Below are positions 25,728 through 33,690 of a stretch of DNA of 64,000 nucleotides, piece by piece (positions within the stretch are counted from its first letter, which is position 1; each line of letters begins with the position of its first letter). The notes below the pieces were generated by a model that searched no databases, had not been told where the DNA came from, and was given only the letters and a program-made list of their open reading frames with translations. The position numbers were made by a program, and so were the translations under genes. This DNA is from Lachnotalea sp. AF33-28. GTDB lineage: Bacteria > Bacillota > Clostridia > Lachnospirales > Lachnospiraceae. The DNA is taken from contig NZ_QUEE01000019.1 in the NCBI RefSeq assembly GCF_003477885.1, positions 1-64,000 of the forward strand, written 5' to 3'.

Positions 25728-26321
25728 ATGGAACATCAGATTTACGGGTATGTCAGAGTATCCACAAAAGAACAGAATGAAGACCGGCAGCTCATCGCAT
25801 TAAGAACGTATTCGGTACCGGAGGATCACATCTACATGGATAAGCTAAGCGGAAAAGACTTCAACCGGCCGGCTTATAAAAGCCTGGTAAAGCGCATGCA
25901 AACAGGGGATGTGATGGTCATTAAAAGCATAGACCGTCTGGGACGCAACTATGATGAAATACTGGAGCAGTGGCGGTATCTGATCAAAGAACGGCGGATC
26001 GATATCGTGGTGCTGGACATGCCTCTCTTAAACACGCATACAAACAGGGATCTGACCAGAACGCTGATCGCCGATATTGTGCTGCAGCTGCTATCCTATG
26101 TGGCACAGACAGAAAGGGACAATATCCGTCAGAGGCAGGCGGAGGGAATCGCTGCCGCCAGAATGCGCGGAGTGCGTTTCGGACGTCCGGAAAAACAGAA
26201 GCCGCCGGAATTCCCGCTCATATGCAGGCGGTGGGAGAGCGGGGAACTAAGCGGGAGAGAGGCTGCCAGGATTCTCCAGATCACGCATTCGACTTTTTTT
26301 AAATGGGCGAGAGAACTATGA
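25728..26321 (+). CDS. Serine recombinase (resolvase/invertase family)
   Basis: A 197-aa small serine recombinase. The catalytic Ser is in YGYVRVSTKEQN (Ser about residue 11), with the active-site Arg residues in SIDRLGRNY and AQTERDNIRQRQAEGI. The C-terminal Hin-type helix-turn-helix follows after RFGRPEKQ (REAARILQITHSTFFKWA). ATG 25728 follows GAAGGAGGAACTT. The closest relatives by plan are resolvases of transposons and plasmids, yet no transposase or inverted element is visible nearby, so it may be a domesticated or stranded enzyme. Confidence 0.92.
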   Translation: MEHQIYGYVRVSTKEQNEDRQLIALRTYSVPEDHIYMDKLSGKDFNRPAYKSLVKRMQTGDVMVIKSIDRLGRNYDEILEQWRYLIKERRIDIVVLDMPLLNTHTNRDLTRTLIADIVLQLLSYVAQTERDNIRQRQAEGIAAARMRGVRFGRPEKQKPPEFPLICRRWESGELSGREAARILQITHSTFFKWAREL

Positions 26322-26375
26322 ATATTTTTGCGTTCTGTGGCAAAAAAGGTAGACAATTAGCACCAATTCAGTTAA

Positions 26376-26561
26376 AATGTTATTAGAGCGTTTTTAAGCT
26401 CTGTTCATAGTTATTTTACAGACTTTAAGGAAGTATATGTAATTGAAAATGGCCGGTTAAAAAAGTCTAATTTAATTGCCAGCAGTACGCCGGCCGTCGG
26501 CACCGATTACTTCACGCCTTGGGACGTGCAGTATCGGATTGCACCGAATTTGCAGCGATAG
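26376..26561 (+). other. Open frame without start, possible gene remnant
   Basis: Sixty-one codons stay open and end in a convincing protein-like stretch (YFTDFKEVYVIENGRLKKSN, then TDYFTPWDVQYRIAPNLQR), but no ATG, GTG or TTG with a ribosome binding site begins it. It may be the C-terminal scrap of a lost gene. Confidence 0.3.
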
Positions 26562-26574
26562 TGAGGATCAGGCA

Positions 26575-26799
26575 ATGGGATTATTGGAATATTGGATGCG
26601 TCAATGCGGTTTTGATTATTTATCGGACTTGAAATATCAAAAAGAATGGTATTCGATCATCACAGAAATGGATCATATAGATGACTACAGCATAAAGGAA
26701 TGGCAGGACGCCGTAAGTTACCTGACAGAAAAACATGAAACTTGTCTGGAGACACCGTCGCAGGCGCGGGACTATCTGATCAGATGCTTAAACAGCTGA
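26575..26799 (+). CDS. Small hypothetical protein, 74 aa
   Basis: ATG 26575 follows AGTGAGGATCAGGCA. The product is acidic and rich in aromatic residues (MGLLEYWMRQCGFDYLSDLK at the start, EWQDAVSYLTEKHET later) and probably all helical. I recognise no characterised family. It lies between the serine recombinase and lexA, convergent with lexA, and shares a bidirectional terminator with it. Confidence 0.6.
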   Translation: MGLLEYWMRQCGFDYLSDLKYQKEWYSIITEMDHIDDYSIKEWQDAVSYLTEKHETCLETPSQARDYLIRCLNS

Positions 26800-26860
26800 A
26801 TGAATAAATTGCCGCAGTACAGGCTGTTTTGCTATCTCCATAAAGGTACGGCTGCGGTAT

Positions 26861-26901
26861 AAAAAGGAGAGTATCCATGTCGTTATGGTCTCTCCTTTTT
26901 T
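26861..26901. terminator. Bidirectional terminator between the small gene and lexA
   Basis: AAAAAGGAGAG (26861-26871) and CTCTCCTTTTT (26890-26900) form an 11-bp stem with T-runs on both strands. Confidence 0.9.
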
Positions 26902-26934
26902 GAATATGTACAAACGTCCGAATGCGATACGGTA

Positions 26935-27555
26935 TCAGTGTATATCCATCCTTACTAGTCCGATCACCTTTCCCAGCACATCCACTTCATCCGCTATAAT
27001 GGGTTCCATGAAATCGTTTTCAGGCTGCAGGCGGTAATGTCCGTCCTCTTTATAGAATCTCTTAACCGTAGCAGAATCGTCCACCATGGCCACCACTACA
27101 TCACCGTTTTCAGCGGAGGAGTTCTGTTCAACAATCACGGAATCCCCGTCAAGTATTCCCATATTGATCATACTGCTGCCTTTTACATGGAGTATAAAGC
27201 ACTGCTTATTGGGCATCATCTCGATAGGCAGGGGAAAGTATCCTTCGATATTCTCTACGGCCAGGATCGGTGAGCCGGCAGCCACAGAACCTACGATGGG
27301 AACATTCACCAGCTCGCGGCGTGTGAGATTGAAATCGTCTTCCAGAATCTCAATCGCCCTGGGCTTTGTCGGGTCCCTCCTGATATATCCGTTCTTCTCC
27401 AATGTCTCCAGATGGGAGTGAACGGAAGAAGTTGATTTTAAGCTGACGGCTTCACAGATGTCTCTTACAGCCGGCGGATATCCTCTCTGCAGTATTTCTC
27501 TCTTTATAAATTCTAAAATTTCCCTTTGTTTTGCTGTTATTTTTCCGTTCGGCAT
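26935..27555 (-). CDS. lexA: LexA repressor
   Basis: SOS repressor, 206 aa. The N-terminal winged helix (1-70) has YPPAVRDICEAVSLKSTSSV as recognition region. The self-cleavage site is Ala93-Gly94 in VAAGSP; the catalytic Ser128 is in KGSSM and Lys165 in ATVKRF. On DNA damage RecA-filament contact triggers cleavage. Start ATG 27555 follows AGGAGG. The divergent region upstream has five LexA boxes and drives a YneA-like gene, the same pairing as in Bacillus. Confidence 0.98.
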   Translation of the reverse strand: MPNGKITAKQREILEFIKREILQRGYPPAVRDICEAVSLKSTSSVHSHLETLEKNGYIRRDPTKPRAIEILEDDFNLTRRELVNVPIVGSVAAGSPILAVENIEGYFPLPIEMMPNKQCFILHVKGSSMINMGILDGDSVIVEQNSSAENGDVVVAMVDDSATVKRFYKEDGHYRLQPENDFMEPIIADEVDVLGKVIGLVRMDIH

Positions 27556-27590
27556 ACAAAACCTCCTAATTGTTATCCTGTTTATATCCT

Positions 27591-27721
27591 AACACATGTT
27601 CGGTAAAAAAGCAAACAGATTTTCAAAACATTCGTTCGAACACGCTCTTGACAAACGCGTGTTCGGGTGGTATAATCAAGACAAACATAAGTTCACAACA
27701 TTCGTTCGCAACATCTGTTCG
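27591..27721. promoter_or_regulatory. Five SOS (LexA) boxes and the yneA-like promoter
   Basis: AAC-N4-GTTCG occurs five times: 27591-27602, 27627-27638, 27654-27665, 27697-27708 and 27710-27721. The third lies in the 17-base spacer of a perfect promoter, TTGACA (27648-27653) and TATAAT (27671-27676), reading toward the LysM gene. The first lies in front of lexA. The 315-base gap between the two genes is almost filled by these sites. Confidence 0.9.
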
Positions 27722-27870
27722 AAAATATGATGTTATCCGCAGCAGAGGATCTGATCCGCTGATCCGGAGCGGATAGGAGCAAATGTGTCAATTTGTTTCT
27801 GCATGAACGAAAGATGTGAACAGGTTAAATTACATATGAAAAAAGGAAAGTGCGTTAGGGGGAAATCCAG

Positions 27871-28173
27871 ATGAGAGGAAGAAAGCTTTGTTTCATTATT
27901 ATTGTTCTTATGGCGTGTGTTTTGCTGTGCAGCGGTATGATCTCCATAGCAAAAGAAGACAGTTCGGACGAACTGGGTTATAAATACTATACCGGCGTCC
28001 AAATTCAGGCAGGAGATACCCTCTGGACAATTGCACAGGAATATATGCCGGAGGGCGCCTGCACCATACACGAATACATTGAAGAGATTAAGAGGATGAA
28101 TCATTTAAAAGATGATACAATTTATGAGGGACAGCGCTTAACCGTTTACTATTACTCGCAGGAATATAAATAA
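27871..28173 (+). CDS. YneA-like LysM protein, SOS cell-division inhibitor
   Basis: A 100-aa protein with an N-terminal membrane helix (LCFIIIVLMACVLLCSGMI, residues 6-24), a short linker and a LysM domain (VQIQAGDTLWTIAQEYMPEG ... YEGQRLTVYYY). This is the plan of Bacillus YneA, which delays division during the SOS response. It is divergent from lexA and its promoter carries a LexA box in the -35/-10 spacer, so damage induction is strongly indicated. A TTG or ATG further upstream is not supported. Function is inferred from context and architecture. Confidence 0.85.
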   Translation: MRGRKLCFIIIVLMACVLLCSGMISIAKEDSSDELGYKYYTGVQIQAGDTLWTIAQEYMPEGACTIHEYIEEIKRMNHLKDDTIYEGQRLTVYYYSQEYK

Positions 28174-28235
28174 TTAAACCGCCGCAGCGCGATTCTAAGC
28201 GGAGCGTTTTTGTTTAATAGGTCGTATTTTCTAGC

Positions 28236-28291
28236 AAGAAAAAAGTGTCGTGTTCCAGTCCAGGTGAATGGAACACGGCACTTTTTTTCTT
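28236..28291. terminator. Strong bidirectional terminator
   Basis: A long stem pairs AAAAAAGTGTCGTGTTCCA with TGGAACACGGCACTTTTTT (one mismatch), with A- and T-runs at the ends. It separates the LysM gene from the MarR operon. Confidence 0.93.
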
Positions 28292-28356
28292 GACAGAATT
28301 CGGTTATTCTGCTATATTGGTTAAGCAAGTATAATTATATTAGCTTAACTATAACC
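28290..28356 (+). promoter_or_regulatory. Promoter and palindromic operator of the MarR-MATE operon
   Basis: TTGACA (28290-28295) and TATATT (28313-28318) at 17 bases. From 28319 to 28356 a nested inverted repeat follows: GGTTA/TAACC outside and TTAAGC/GCTTAA inside, placed over the start of transcription, where a MarR repressor would block it. Confidence 0.75.
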
Positions 28357-28375
28357 GAGAATGAGGGGGAACCCG

Positions 28376-28840
28376 ATGAGCCTGCAATCGAAACTGGACC
28401 GATTTTATCTGGACATGGTGATCAATGAACTGCGTCTGGCGAATTTCAGCTGCTATGAACATGTGACGTATAACAGCCTTCTTTATCTCGATATCATTGC
28501 ATATAAGGAGCATTGTACCGCAAGCTACATAGCGGATGCGCTGCATGTTGCCAAATCGGCGGTAACACTCAAGGTAAAGGAACTGGAAAAGCTGGGGCTG
28601 GTACACAAAACCAGGAGCCAGGAGGACAAGCGGGTATATTACCTGCATGTCAATGAGAAACTGCTAGAAGATTATAAGGCGTACGACCGCGTGCTTCACA
28701 GGGCGTTGGGCGAGATTGAAACAACCTATTCTCCGGAGGAAGTGCGGACATTCTGCAGCATGCTGGATATTATCAACCGTCATTTTGAAGACGAGGCCAG
28801 ACAGGAGAGAGCGGCGGTTTTGGCCGCGCATAAGGAGTAA
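28376..28840 (+). CDS. MarR-family transcriptional regulator
   Basis: A 154-aa winged-helix regulator. Its HTH is CTASYIADALHVAKSAVTLKV (cited in part) and the wing is TRSQEDKRVYYLHV, with the conserved Asp-x-Arg of the family. Dimer helices flank the core. ATG 28376 follows GAGGGGGA. It is 2 bases upstream of a MATE transporter gene, and a palindromic site covers its own promoter, so it probably represses itself and the pump until a ligand binds. Confidence 0.93.
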   Translation: MSLQSKLDRFYLDMVINELRLANFSCYEHVTYNSLLYLDIIAYKEHCTASYIADALHVAKSAVTLKVKELEKLGLVHKTRSQEDKRVYYLHVNEKLLEDYKAYDRVLHRALGEIETTYSPEEVRTFCSMLDIINRHFEDEARQERAAVLAAHKE

Positions 28841-28842
28841 GT

Positions 28843-30168
28843 ATGAGTTCACTTGAGCATAAAATAACACCGGGATTTTTAATGAAATTTACACTGCCCA
28901 CCATGATTATGATGGTTTTCAACTCTTTTTACACTATGGTTGACGGCGGATTTGTATCAAATTTTGTAGGAACAAGCGCGCTGTCTGCGGTAAACATAGT
29001 CTATCCCGTTATTAACTTCGTTTTTGCGGTAGGAATCATGCTGGCTACCGGGGGCAGCGCCATCGTAGCCCGGCTGATGGGAGAGAAAAAGCCCATGCTG
29101 GCCAGGCAGAGCTTTTCGCTCATCACAGTCAGCGGCGTGGTGATGGGACTGATAATCACTGTGCTCTGCATCTGCTTTACCGGCAGCATCGTGCACGTGC
29201 TGGGAGCAAACGATGCAATCTATGGGTATTGCTATGACTATGCATTTTACTTAAGCCTTTTTATCCCGTTTGCCATCCTGCAGCTTTTGTTCCAGTTCTT
29301 TTTTGTTACCGCAGGCAGACCGAATCTCGGACTTTGGGCAACCGTAGCCGGAGGCGTGGCTAATATCGTTCTGGATTATCTGTTCATAGTGCCTCTCAAT
29401 ATGGGCATTAAGGGGGCCGCAATCGCCACAGGCATCGGTTATGCGGTGCCGTCCGTGATCGGACTGATATACTTTTCAGAAAAGGGACAGAAGAGTTTAA
29501 GCTTTGCAAAACCGGTCAGGGACCTAAGCATATTGAGAAAGACCTGTACCAACGGTTCATCGGAGATGGTTTCCAATCTGGCGGTGTCTGTCACCACCTT
29601 TTTGTTTAACAGGATTATGATGGATTATCTCGGTGAAGACGGTGTAGCTGCTATGACCATCGTGTTTTATGCGCAGTTCTTATTTACTGCCATATTCCTG
29701 GGCTATACCTCAGGAGCCGCCCCTCTGTTCAGCTTTAATTATGGGGCGCAGGACAAAAAGAAGCTGCATCAGCTGTTTCGGATCAGCATGATCTTCATAG
29801 CGGCCTGCTCTGTGATCGCCTTTGGGCTCTCTATAGTCCTGTCCGACATGGTAATCGGAGTGTTCGCTGCATCCGGCAGCAGCGTGTTTGAACTGGCAAA
29901 GCACGGAATGTATCTGTTTGCAGCCGGATTTTTGTTCATGGGCTTTAACATTTTTGCATCAGGACTGTTCACCGCGCTGTCCAACGGAAGGATATCCGCG
30001 ATATTGTCATTTCTCCGGACATTTGTATTTCTGCTGCTGACAATCTTACTGCTTCCTCTGCTCCTGGAAGTGAACGGTGTATGGCTCTCCATCCCTGCAG
30101 CGGAGCTGATGGCCCTGGTGGTCGCTCTGATCTACATCCTGAAATACAGAAAGGTATACGGCTATTAA
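28843..30168 (+). CDS. MATE-family multidrug efflux transporter
   Basis: A 441-aa transporter with twelve hydrophobic segments. The start MKFTLPTMIMMVFNSFYTMVDG is typical (N-terminal half), with GTSALSAVNIVYP and the repeat-like FSFNYGAQDKKKLHQLFR between halves. It uses Na+ or H+ to export cationic drugs or metabolites. It forms an operon with the MarR gene just upstream (2-base gap). The substrate is not visible in the sequence. Confidence 0.94.
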   Translation: MSSLEHKITPGFLMKFTLPTMIMMVFNSFYTMVDGGFVSNFVGTSALSAVNIVYPVINFVFAVGIMLATGGSAIVARLMGEKKPMLARQSFSLITVSGVVMGLIITVLCICFTGSIVHVLGANDAIYGYCYDYAFYLSLFIPFAILQLLFQFFFVTAGRPNLGLWATVAGGVANIVLDYLFIVPLNMGIKGAAIATGIGYAVPSVIGLIYFSEKGQKSLSFAKPVRDLSILRKTCTNGSSEMVSNLAVSVTTFLFNRIMMDYLGEDGVAAMTIVFYAQFLFTAIFLGYTSGAAPLFSFNYGAQDKKKLHQLFRISMIFIAACSVIAFGLSIVLSDMVIGVFAASGSSVFELAKHGMYLFAAGFLFMGFNIFASGLFTALSNGRISAILSFLRTFVFLLLTILLLPLLLEVNGVWLSIPAAELMALVVALIYILKYRKVYGY

Positions 30169-30185
30169 ATTATACCGCAAACGGT

Positions 30186-31268
30186 TCAATCAGTGGGGCC
30201 GTCCGCATGCATCGGCTGCCCGGAATCCCGCAGACGGACTTTGTTGCGCGCCTTTCTGCGGTTTTCCTCTTCAATTGCAGCGTAATGCTTCTTCGTGGTA
30301 TTTACGTCCGAATGCCCCAGCACATCGGCAACGAGATAGATATCCCCGGTTTCCTGATAGAGATTGGTGCCGTAGGTGCTGCGGAGTTTGTGGGGCGTTA
30401 TATTTTTGAGCGTGGTCACCGTTTGGGTATATTTCTTGACCAGATTCTCCACGCTGCGCACATTGAGCCGCTTTTTCTGCAGAGACAGAAAGAATGCGTT
30501 TTCATGGCCGCTTGCCGGGATGACTGCCTTGCGCTCCTCATAGTAAGACGCCAGCGCCTCCTCGACTTCATCGCTGAAGTACACAATCACTTCCTTGCCC
30601 CCTTTACGGTGGATGCGTATGCCGTCATTTTTAAAATCGATGTCACCGATGTCCAGGCCCACACATTCCGACACACGTATTCCCGTACCTAAGAGGAGAG
30701 AGAGCAGTGCCAGATCCCGTTTCTTTGTTTTCCGGTGAAAGGCCTGCTGGCTTTTCGTCAGCTTATCCCCCTGTTCCACCTGGTCTAAAAGGATGGCCAC
30801 CTCATCCACATCCAGCCGGATGATCGCCTTTTCAGACACTTTCGGCAGGGTGACTAAGGCGGCAGGGTTGTTTTTTAACAGCTCATGGCGGTAGAAGTAG
30901 TTATAGAACGTCTTCACACAGGCAATTTTACGCATAATGCCGCGTTCCCTGTTCATATGATCGCCGTCCTCTGTGGTGTAATACTTCAGATATTCCATAT
31001 ATTCTTCCAGATCCAGCGCCTTTATCTCATCCATCATTTCCAGGGTGACCGACTGAGTATCCAGCCTGGAAAAAACGGGATTTTCCTTCTGGAGGAAATC
31101 AAAGAACACCCGCAGATCGTACGCATAGGCGATCCGGGTTCTGGAGGAAGTGGTTTGTTCAATGCCGCGGAAAAAGTCATTCACAAAAGGTGGGAGAGCA
31201 GCGGTCAGCTCCCTCAGCTTCGTCGTATTTTCAATATCGATCTGTTCATAGTAAGGACGGCTTTTCAT
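30186..31268 (-). CDS. xerS: XerS-like tyrosine recombinase
   Basis: A 360-aa tyrosine recombinase with an N-terminal SAM-like DNA-binding domain and a C-terminal catalytic domain. Active-site residues are in LLGTGIRVSE (Arg), PHKLRSTYGTNLY (His, Arg), VLGHSDVNTT (His) and KKHYA (Tyr nucleophile). The start MKSRPYYEQIDIENTTKLREL and the length match XerS, the single-recombinase chromosome-dimer resolution enzyme of streptococci and related Firmicutes. ATG 31268 is chosen because it overlaps the ttcA stop as ATGA and GGAGG lies upstream. Gene directions converge at its 3' end (about 30.18 kb). Confidence 0.87.
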   Translation of the reverse strand: MKSRPYYEQIDIENTTKLRELTAALPPFVNDFFRGIEQTTSSRTRIAYAYDLRVFFDFLQKENPVFSRLDTQSVTLEMMDEIKALDLEEYMEYLKYYTTEDGDHMNRERGIMRKIACVKTFYNYFYRHELLKNNPAALVTLPKVSEKAIIRLDVDEVAILLDQVEQGDKLTKSQQAFHRKTKKRDLALLSLLLGTGIRVSECVGLDIGDIDFKNDGIRIHRKGGKEVIVYFSDEVEEALASYYEERKAVIPASGHENAFFLSLQKKRLNVRSVENLVKKYTQTVTTLKNITPHKLRSTYGTNLYQETGDIYLVADVLGHSDVNTTKKHYAAIEEENRRKARNKVRLRDSGQPMHADGPTD

Positions 31269-31999
31269 AACCTGCCGCCTCCTTTTTGGGGCCATCCTGG
31301 GATAGTTCCGTTGATCACTGCGGAAAACATGCGGTCGGTAGTTCCCGGATGATCTTCATTTAACTGTTTCAGCAGATCTTTGGCATACTGGCGCTTGGTG
31401 TAGCCGTCAGCGGGGCAGGGGCTCTTGCAGACCGGCAGCTGCATCAGATTCCTGAATCCGATCACATCAGCCTCAGGCACATACATCAGCGGCCGGATCA
31501 CCGTCACATCCATGCGGTCCAGATATGTATAGGGAGAGAAGGAATGAAAGCGGCTTTCAAAGATCAGGGAAAGCAGCATGGTTTCCACAATATCATCCCT
31601 GTGGTGGGCATAGGCGATCTTATTGCAGTCCAGGGCTTTGGCCTTTTCGTTAAATGCTCCTTTGCGCATCTTCGCGCAGAGAGAACAGGGGTTTGATTCT
31701 TTTCGCTCTTTAAAAATGATTTCTCCAATCTGGGTGGGAACCACCGTATAGGGCACATTCAGTTCCTCGCACAAGTTATTAACACCGGACAGATCAAAGC
31801 CCGGAAAACCCAGATCAACCGTAATCGCCTCGATCTCAAATTTCTTGGGATAAAACCGTTTCAGCCCGTGCAGCGCATATAATAAAGTAAGGCTGTCCTT
31901 GCCCCCGGATATCCCGACGGCAATGCGGTCGCCGTCCTCAATCATATGATAATCGTCCACAGCGCGGCGGGTGTAGCTCAATAATCGTTGCAGTTTCAT
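31265..31999 (-). CDS. ttcA: TtcA-family tRNA 2-thiolation enzyme (PP-loop ATPase)
   Basis: A 244-aa PP-loop ATP pyrophosphatase that thiolates tRNA. The ATP motif is GISGGKDSLTLLYAL (residues about 29-43). The Fe-S/catalytic Cys pair is in NPCSLCAKMRKG and a further Cys is in VCKSPCPADG. Length fits TtcA. It is translationally coupled to the recombinase gene downstream (ATGA overlap), an odd functional pairing. Confidence 0.92.
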   Translation of the reverse strand: MKLQRLLSYTRRAVDDYHMIEDGDRIAVGISGGKDSLTLLYALHGLKRFYPKKFEIEAITVDLGFPGFDLSGVNNLCEELNVPYTVVPTQIGEIIFKERKESNPCSLCAKMRKGAFNEKAKALDCNKIAYAHHRDDIVETMLLSLIFESRFHSFSPYTYLDRMDVTVIRPLMYVPEADVIGFRNLMQLPVCKSPCPADGYTKRQYAKDLLKQLNEDHPGTTDRMFSAVINGTIPGWPQKGGGRL

Positions 32000-32787
32000 T
32001 GAAGAAATTCCTTTCCGTATATTTCAGCATTATTTGACCGGTTCATGATACAAATTGATAAAGAGGTTTCAGAAAAAGAGTGCTGTCTGAAGGATCTCAA
32101 ACTATTCGCGAAAGACAACTTTAACGAATAGATGTGGCTGAATTTAATTATAAACAGCGATTATGCCTCTGTCAAGCTGTATTGTATCATAAAACCGGCA
32201 TTGATGCTATTTATATCATCCATCAGCGGCTGCTGTGTTTTTATTTCTAGCATTATTCACACCGCAGCGCCTCATTCTTCTGTCTGCCCGCAGATGAATC
32301 CCGTCCGCATCTGTGACAATAAAAGCCGTGTGCCATTGCAGTTAATAATGGTGATGATATAATATTAACCATCTGTGATTCACTTGACCGGCGGCATCGC
32401 TATCCGTACCTTACTGAAGTACGTTCATACACTATGCGCATCCCCGATTTGACGGTCTGCAACTTGATTTTACATGCAAATTCAGCCGAACCGCGTTATC
32501 TGCCGCTATTTTTAAATTTACGCGTTTTCGGGTCTCACCCAATAGTTTATACCTTTTTTGATTTTTTTTGGCTTAAAAGGCGTTTTAAGCCCTTTGTAAT
32601 CGAATTGTTCGCAAATATTCTTAATTTAAGATTTGTTATATTATATTAAAACATAAAACGGAAATTTAATGTGCTTAGTATCTTGATAATGTCTTGAATC
32701 TCAAAGTTATAGTCTATACAAATAGGAATCCCACGAACGGGATCCGCCTGCGGCGGGTCGTCAATCTTTCTCTCCCTATTAAAATTA
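32000..32787. other. Long intergenic region without a recognised gene
   Basis: About 790 bases with no frame I can support on either strand. Visible pieces are an inverted repeat GGCTTAAAA/TTTTAAGCC (32570-32591) after T-rich runs, and a GC-rich hairpin GATCCGCC/GGCGGGTC (about 32741-32760) in an otherwise AT-rich stretch. The part 32380-32515 looks compositionally unlike its flanks and may be a decayed insert. Confidence 0.5.
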
Positions 32788-32828
32788 GCGAATTAGTTTA
32801 CATAATTCAAATATGTAAACTAATTCGC
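32788..32828. repeat. Second long palindrome with dif-like arms
   Basis: 17-bp perfect arms GCGAATTAGTTTACATA (32788-32804) and its complement (32812-32828) around ATTCAAA. The core AGTTTACATAAT is the exact reverse complement of the right arm of the Bacillus dif site as I recall it. It shares its plan with the palindrome at 23441-23487. It lies downstream of the P-loop kinase gene and could also end its transcript. Confidence 0.85.
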
Positions 32829-32880
32829 CAGTTCCATAAAAATTCTTGAAAAAGCCATATCAATAATAGACTGAAAGTTC

Positions 32881-33402
32881 TCACTGTATTTGCGCTAAGA
32901 TATCATTTACATTTTCTTCAATGGAGTTTGTTCCATTTACTCGAATGACAGGACATCTTAAAGAGTGTACCCACTCTTCAACTGTGTTCTCTGTCCTGGA
33001 TTTGACAAAATCAAAAAACCTTTCCTCCGGCTCATATAAATCCCCGCCCGGCAGCATTCTATTACCAAATTTTTGAAAAGAACGATTTTTAACTCGTTGT
33101 AACCGAATATCTTTTGGGACATCAATCAAAACGGCATATTGTAAAAAGGGATAAATGGCTTCTCCGTAATCGCCCTTAACAGAAGCAAAGACAAAGTTTT
33201 CATGTTCTTTAATCTCACTGAAAAAGAGTTTTACTGCTTCTTCACGAGTACATGGAGAAGCATAGATATAATTGGGGTCTGTCTTTGGAAAATATAAGTC
33301 TTCATTATCAATAAAATAGAACTCCAATTTTTCTGCCAGGGCTTTTCCCAATGTGCTCTTTCCAGCGCCATTTAAGCCACATATAATAATACCTGTTCCC
33401 AT
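32881..33402 (-). CDS. P-loop kinase-like protein
   Basis: A 173-aa nucleotide-binding protein with Walker A GLNGAGKST (residues 8-16) and an acidic strand FYFIDNEDLYF that resembles the substrate-side aspartate of shikimate or gluconate kinase-like enzymes. The lid region (RVKNRSFQKFG) is Arg-rich. Family is AAA_18/NMP-kinase-like; the substrate is unknown. In its probable leader an inverted repeat GCCGAACAAA/TTTGTTCGGC (33441-33489) is present. Composition is AT-richer than the genes around it, which with the neighbouring peptidase suggests an inserted pair. Confidence 0.8.
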   Translation of the reverse strand: MGTGIIICGLNGAGKSTLGKALAEKLEFYFIDNEDLYFPKTDPNYIYASPCTREEAVKLFFSEIKEHENFVFASVKGDYGEAIYPFLQYAVLIDVPKDIRLQRVKNRSFQKFGNRMLPGGDLYEPEERFFDFVKSRTENTVEEWVHSLRCPVIRVNGTNSIEENVNDILAQIQ

Positions 33403-33601
33403 AGACAGCCCTCCAATAAAGTCCGATTTATTCCCTTCATGCCGAACAAATGCTTGGATAACCTATGGAACATACTCACTTTGTTCGGCGGGCAATTATT
33501 TTATTTGATGCCAATCATTCTTGCAAGTTTCCACTTCATTCGGTGCACACGCATAAACAGCCATTTGCAATGTTACTATTCACCGTTACCGAAAACGCGC
33601 T

Positions 33602-33690
33602 GTTCATGTCCACCGCTATCCCGCCGCCCTTGCCCAAAGCCTGGGCAGCCAGATACATGTCATGCGGATTGTCGCCGATTACAATCACAT
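33602..33690 (-). pseudogene. Duplicated fragment of adenine deaminase
   Basis: These 89 bases match 34568-34656 inside the adenine deaminase gene with 6 mismatches and no gaps; the last 45 are identical. Read on the minus strand it codes VIVIGDNPHDMYLAAQALGK and beyond, the same protein segment. It is too short to act alone. The end nearest 33690 supplies the last codon and stop of the peptidase gene. Confidence 0.92.

Noticed and set aside
32000..32880. Classical difSL site next to xerS
   Set aside because: I found no match to the streptococcal difSL as I remember it; only the symmetric dif-like palindrome is present.
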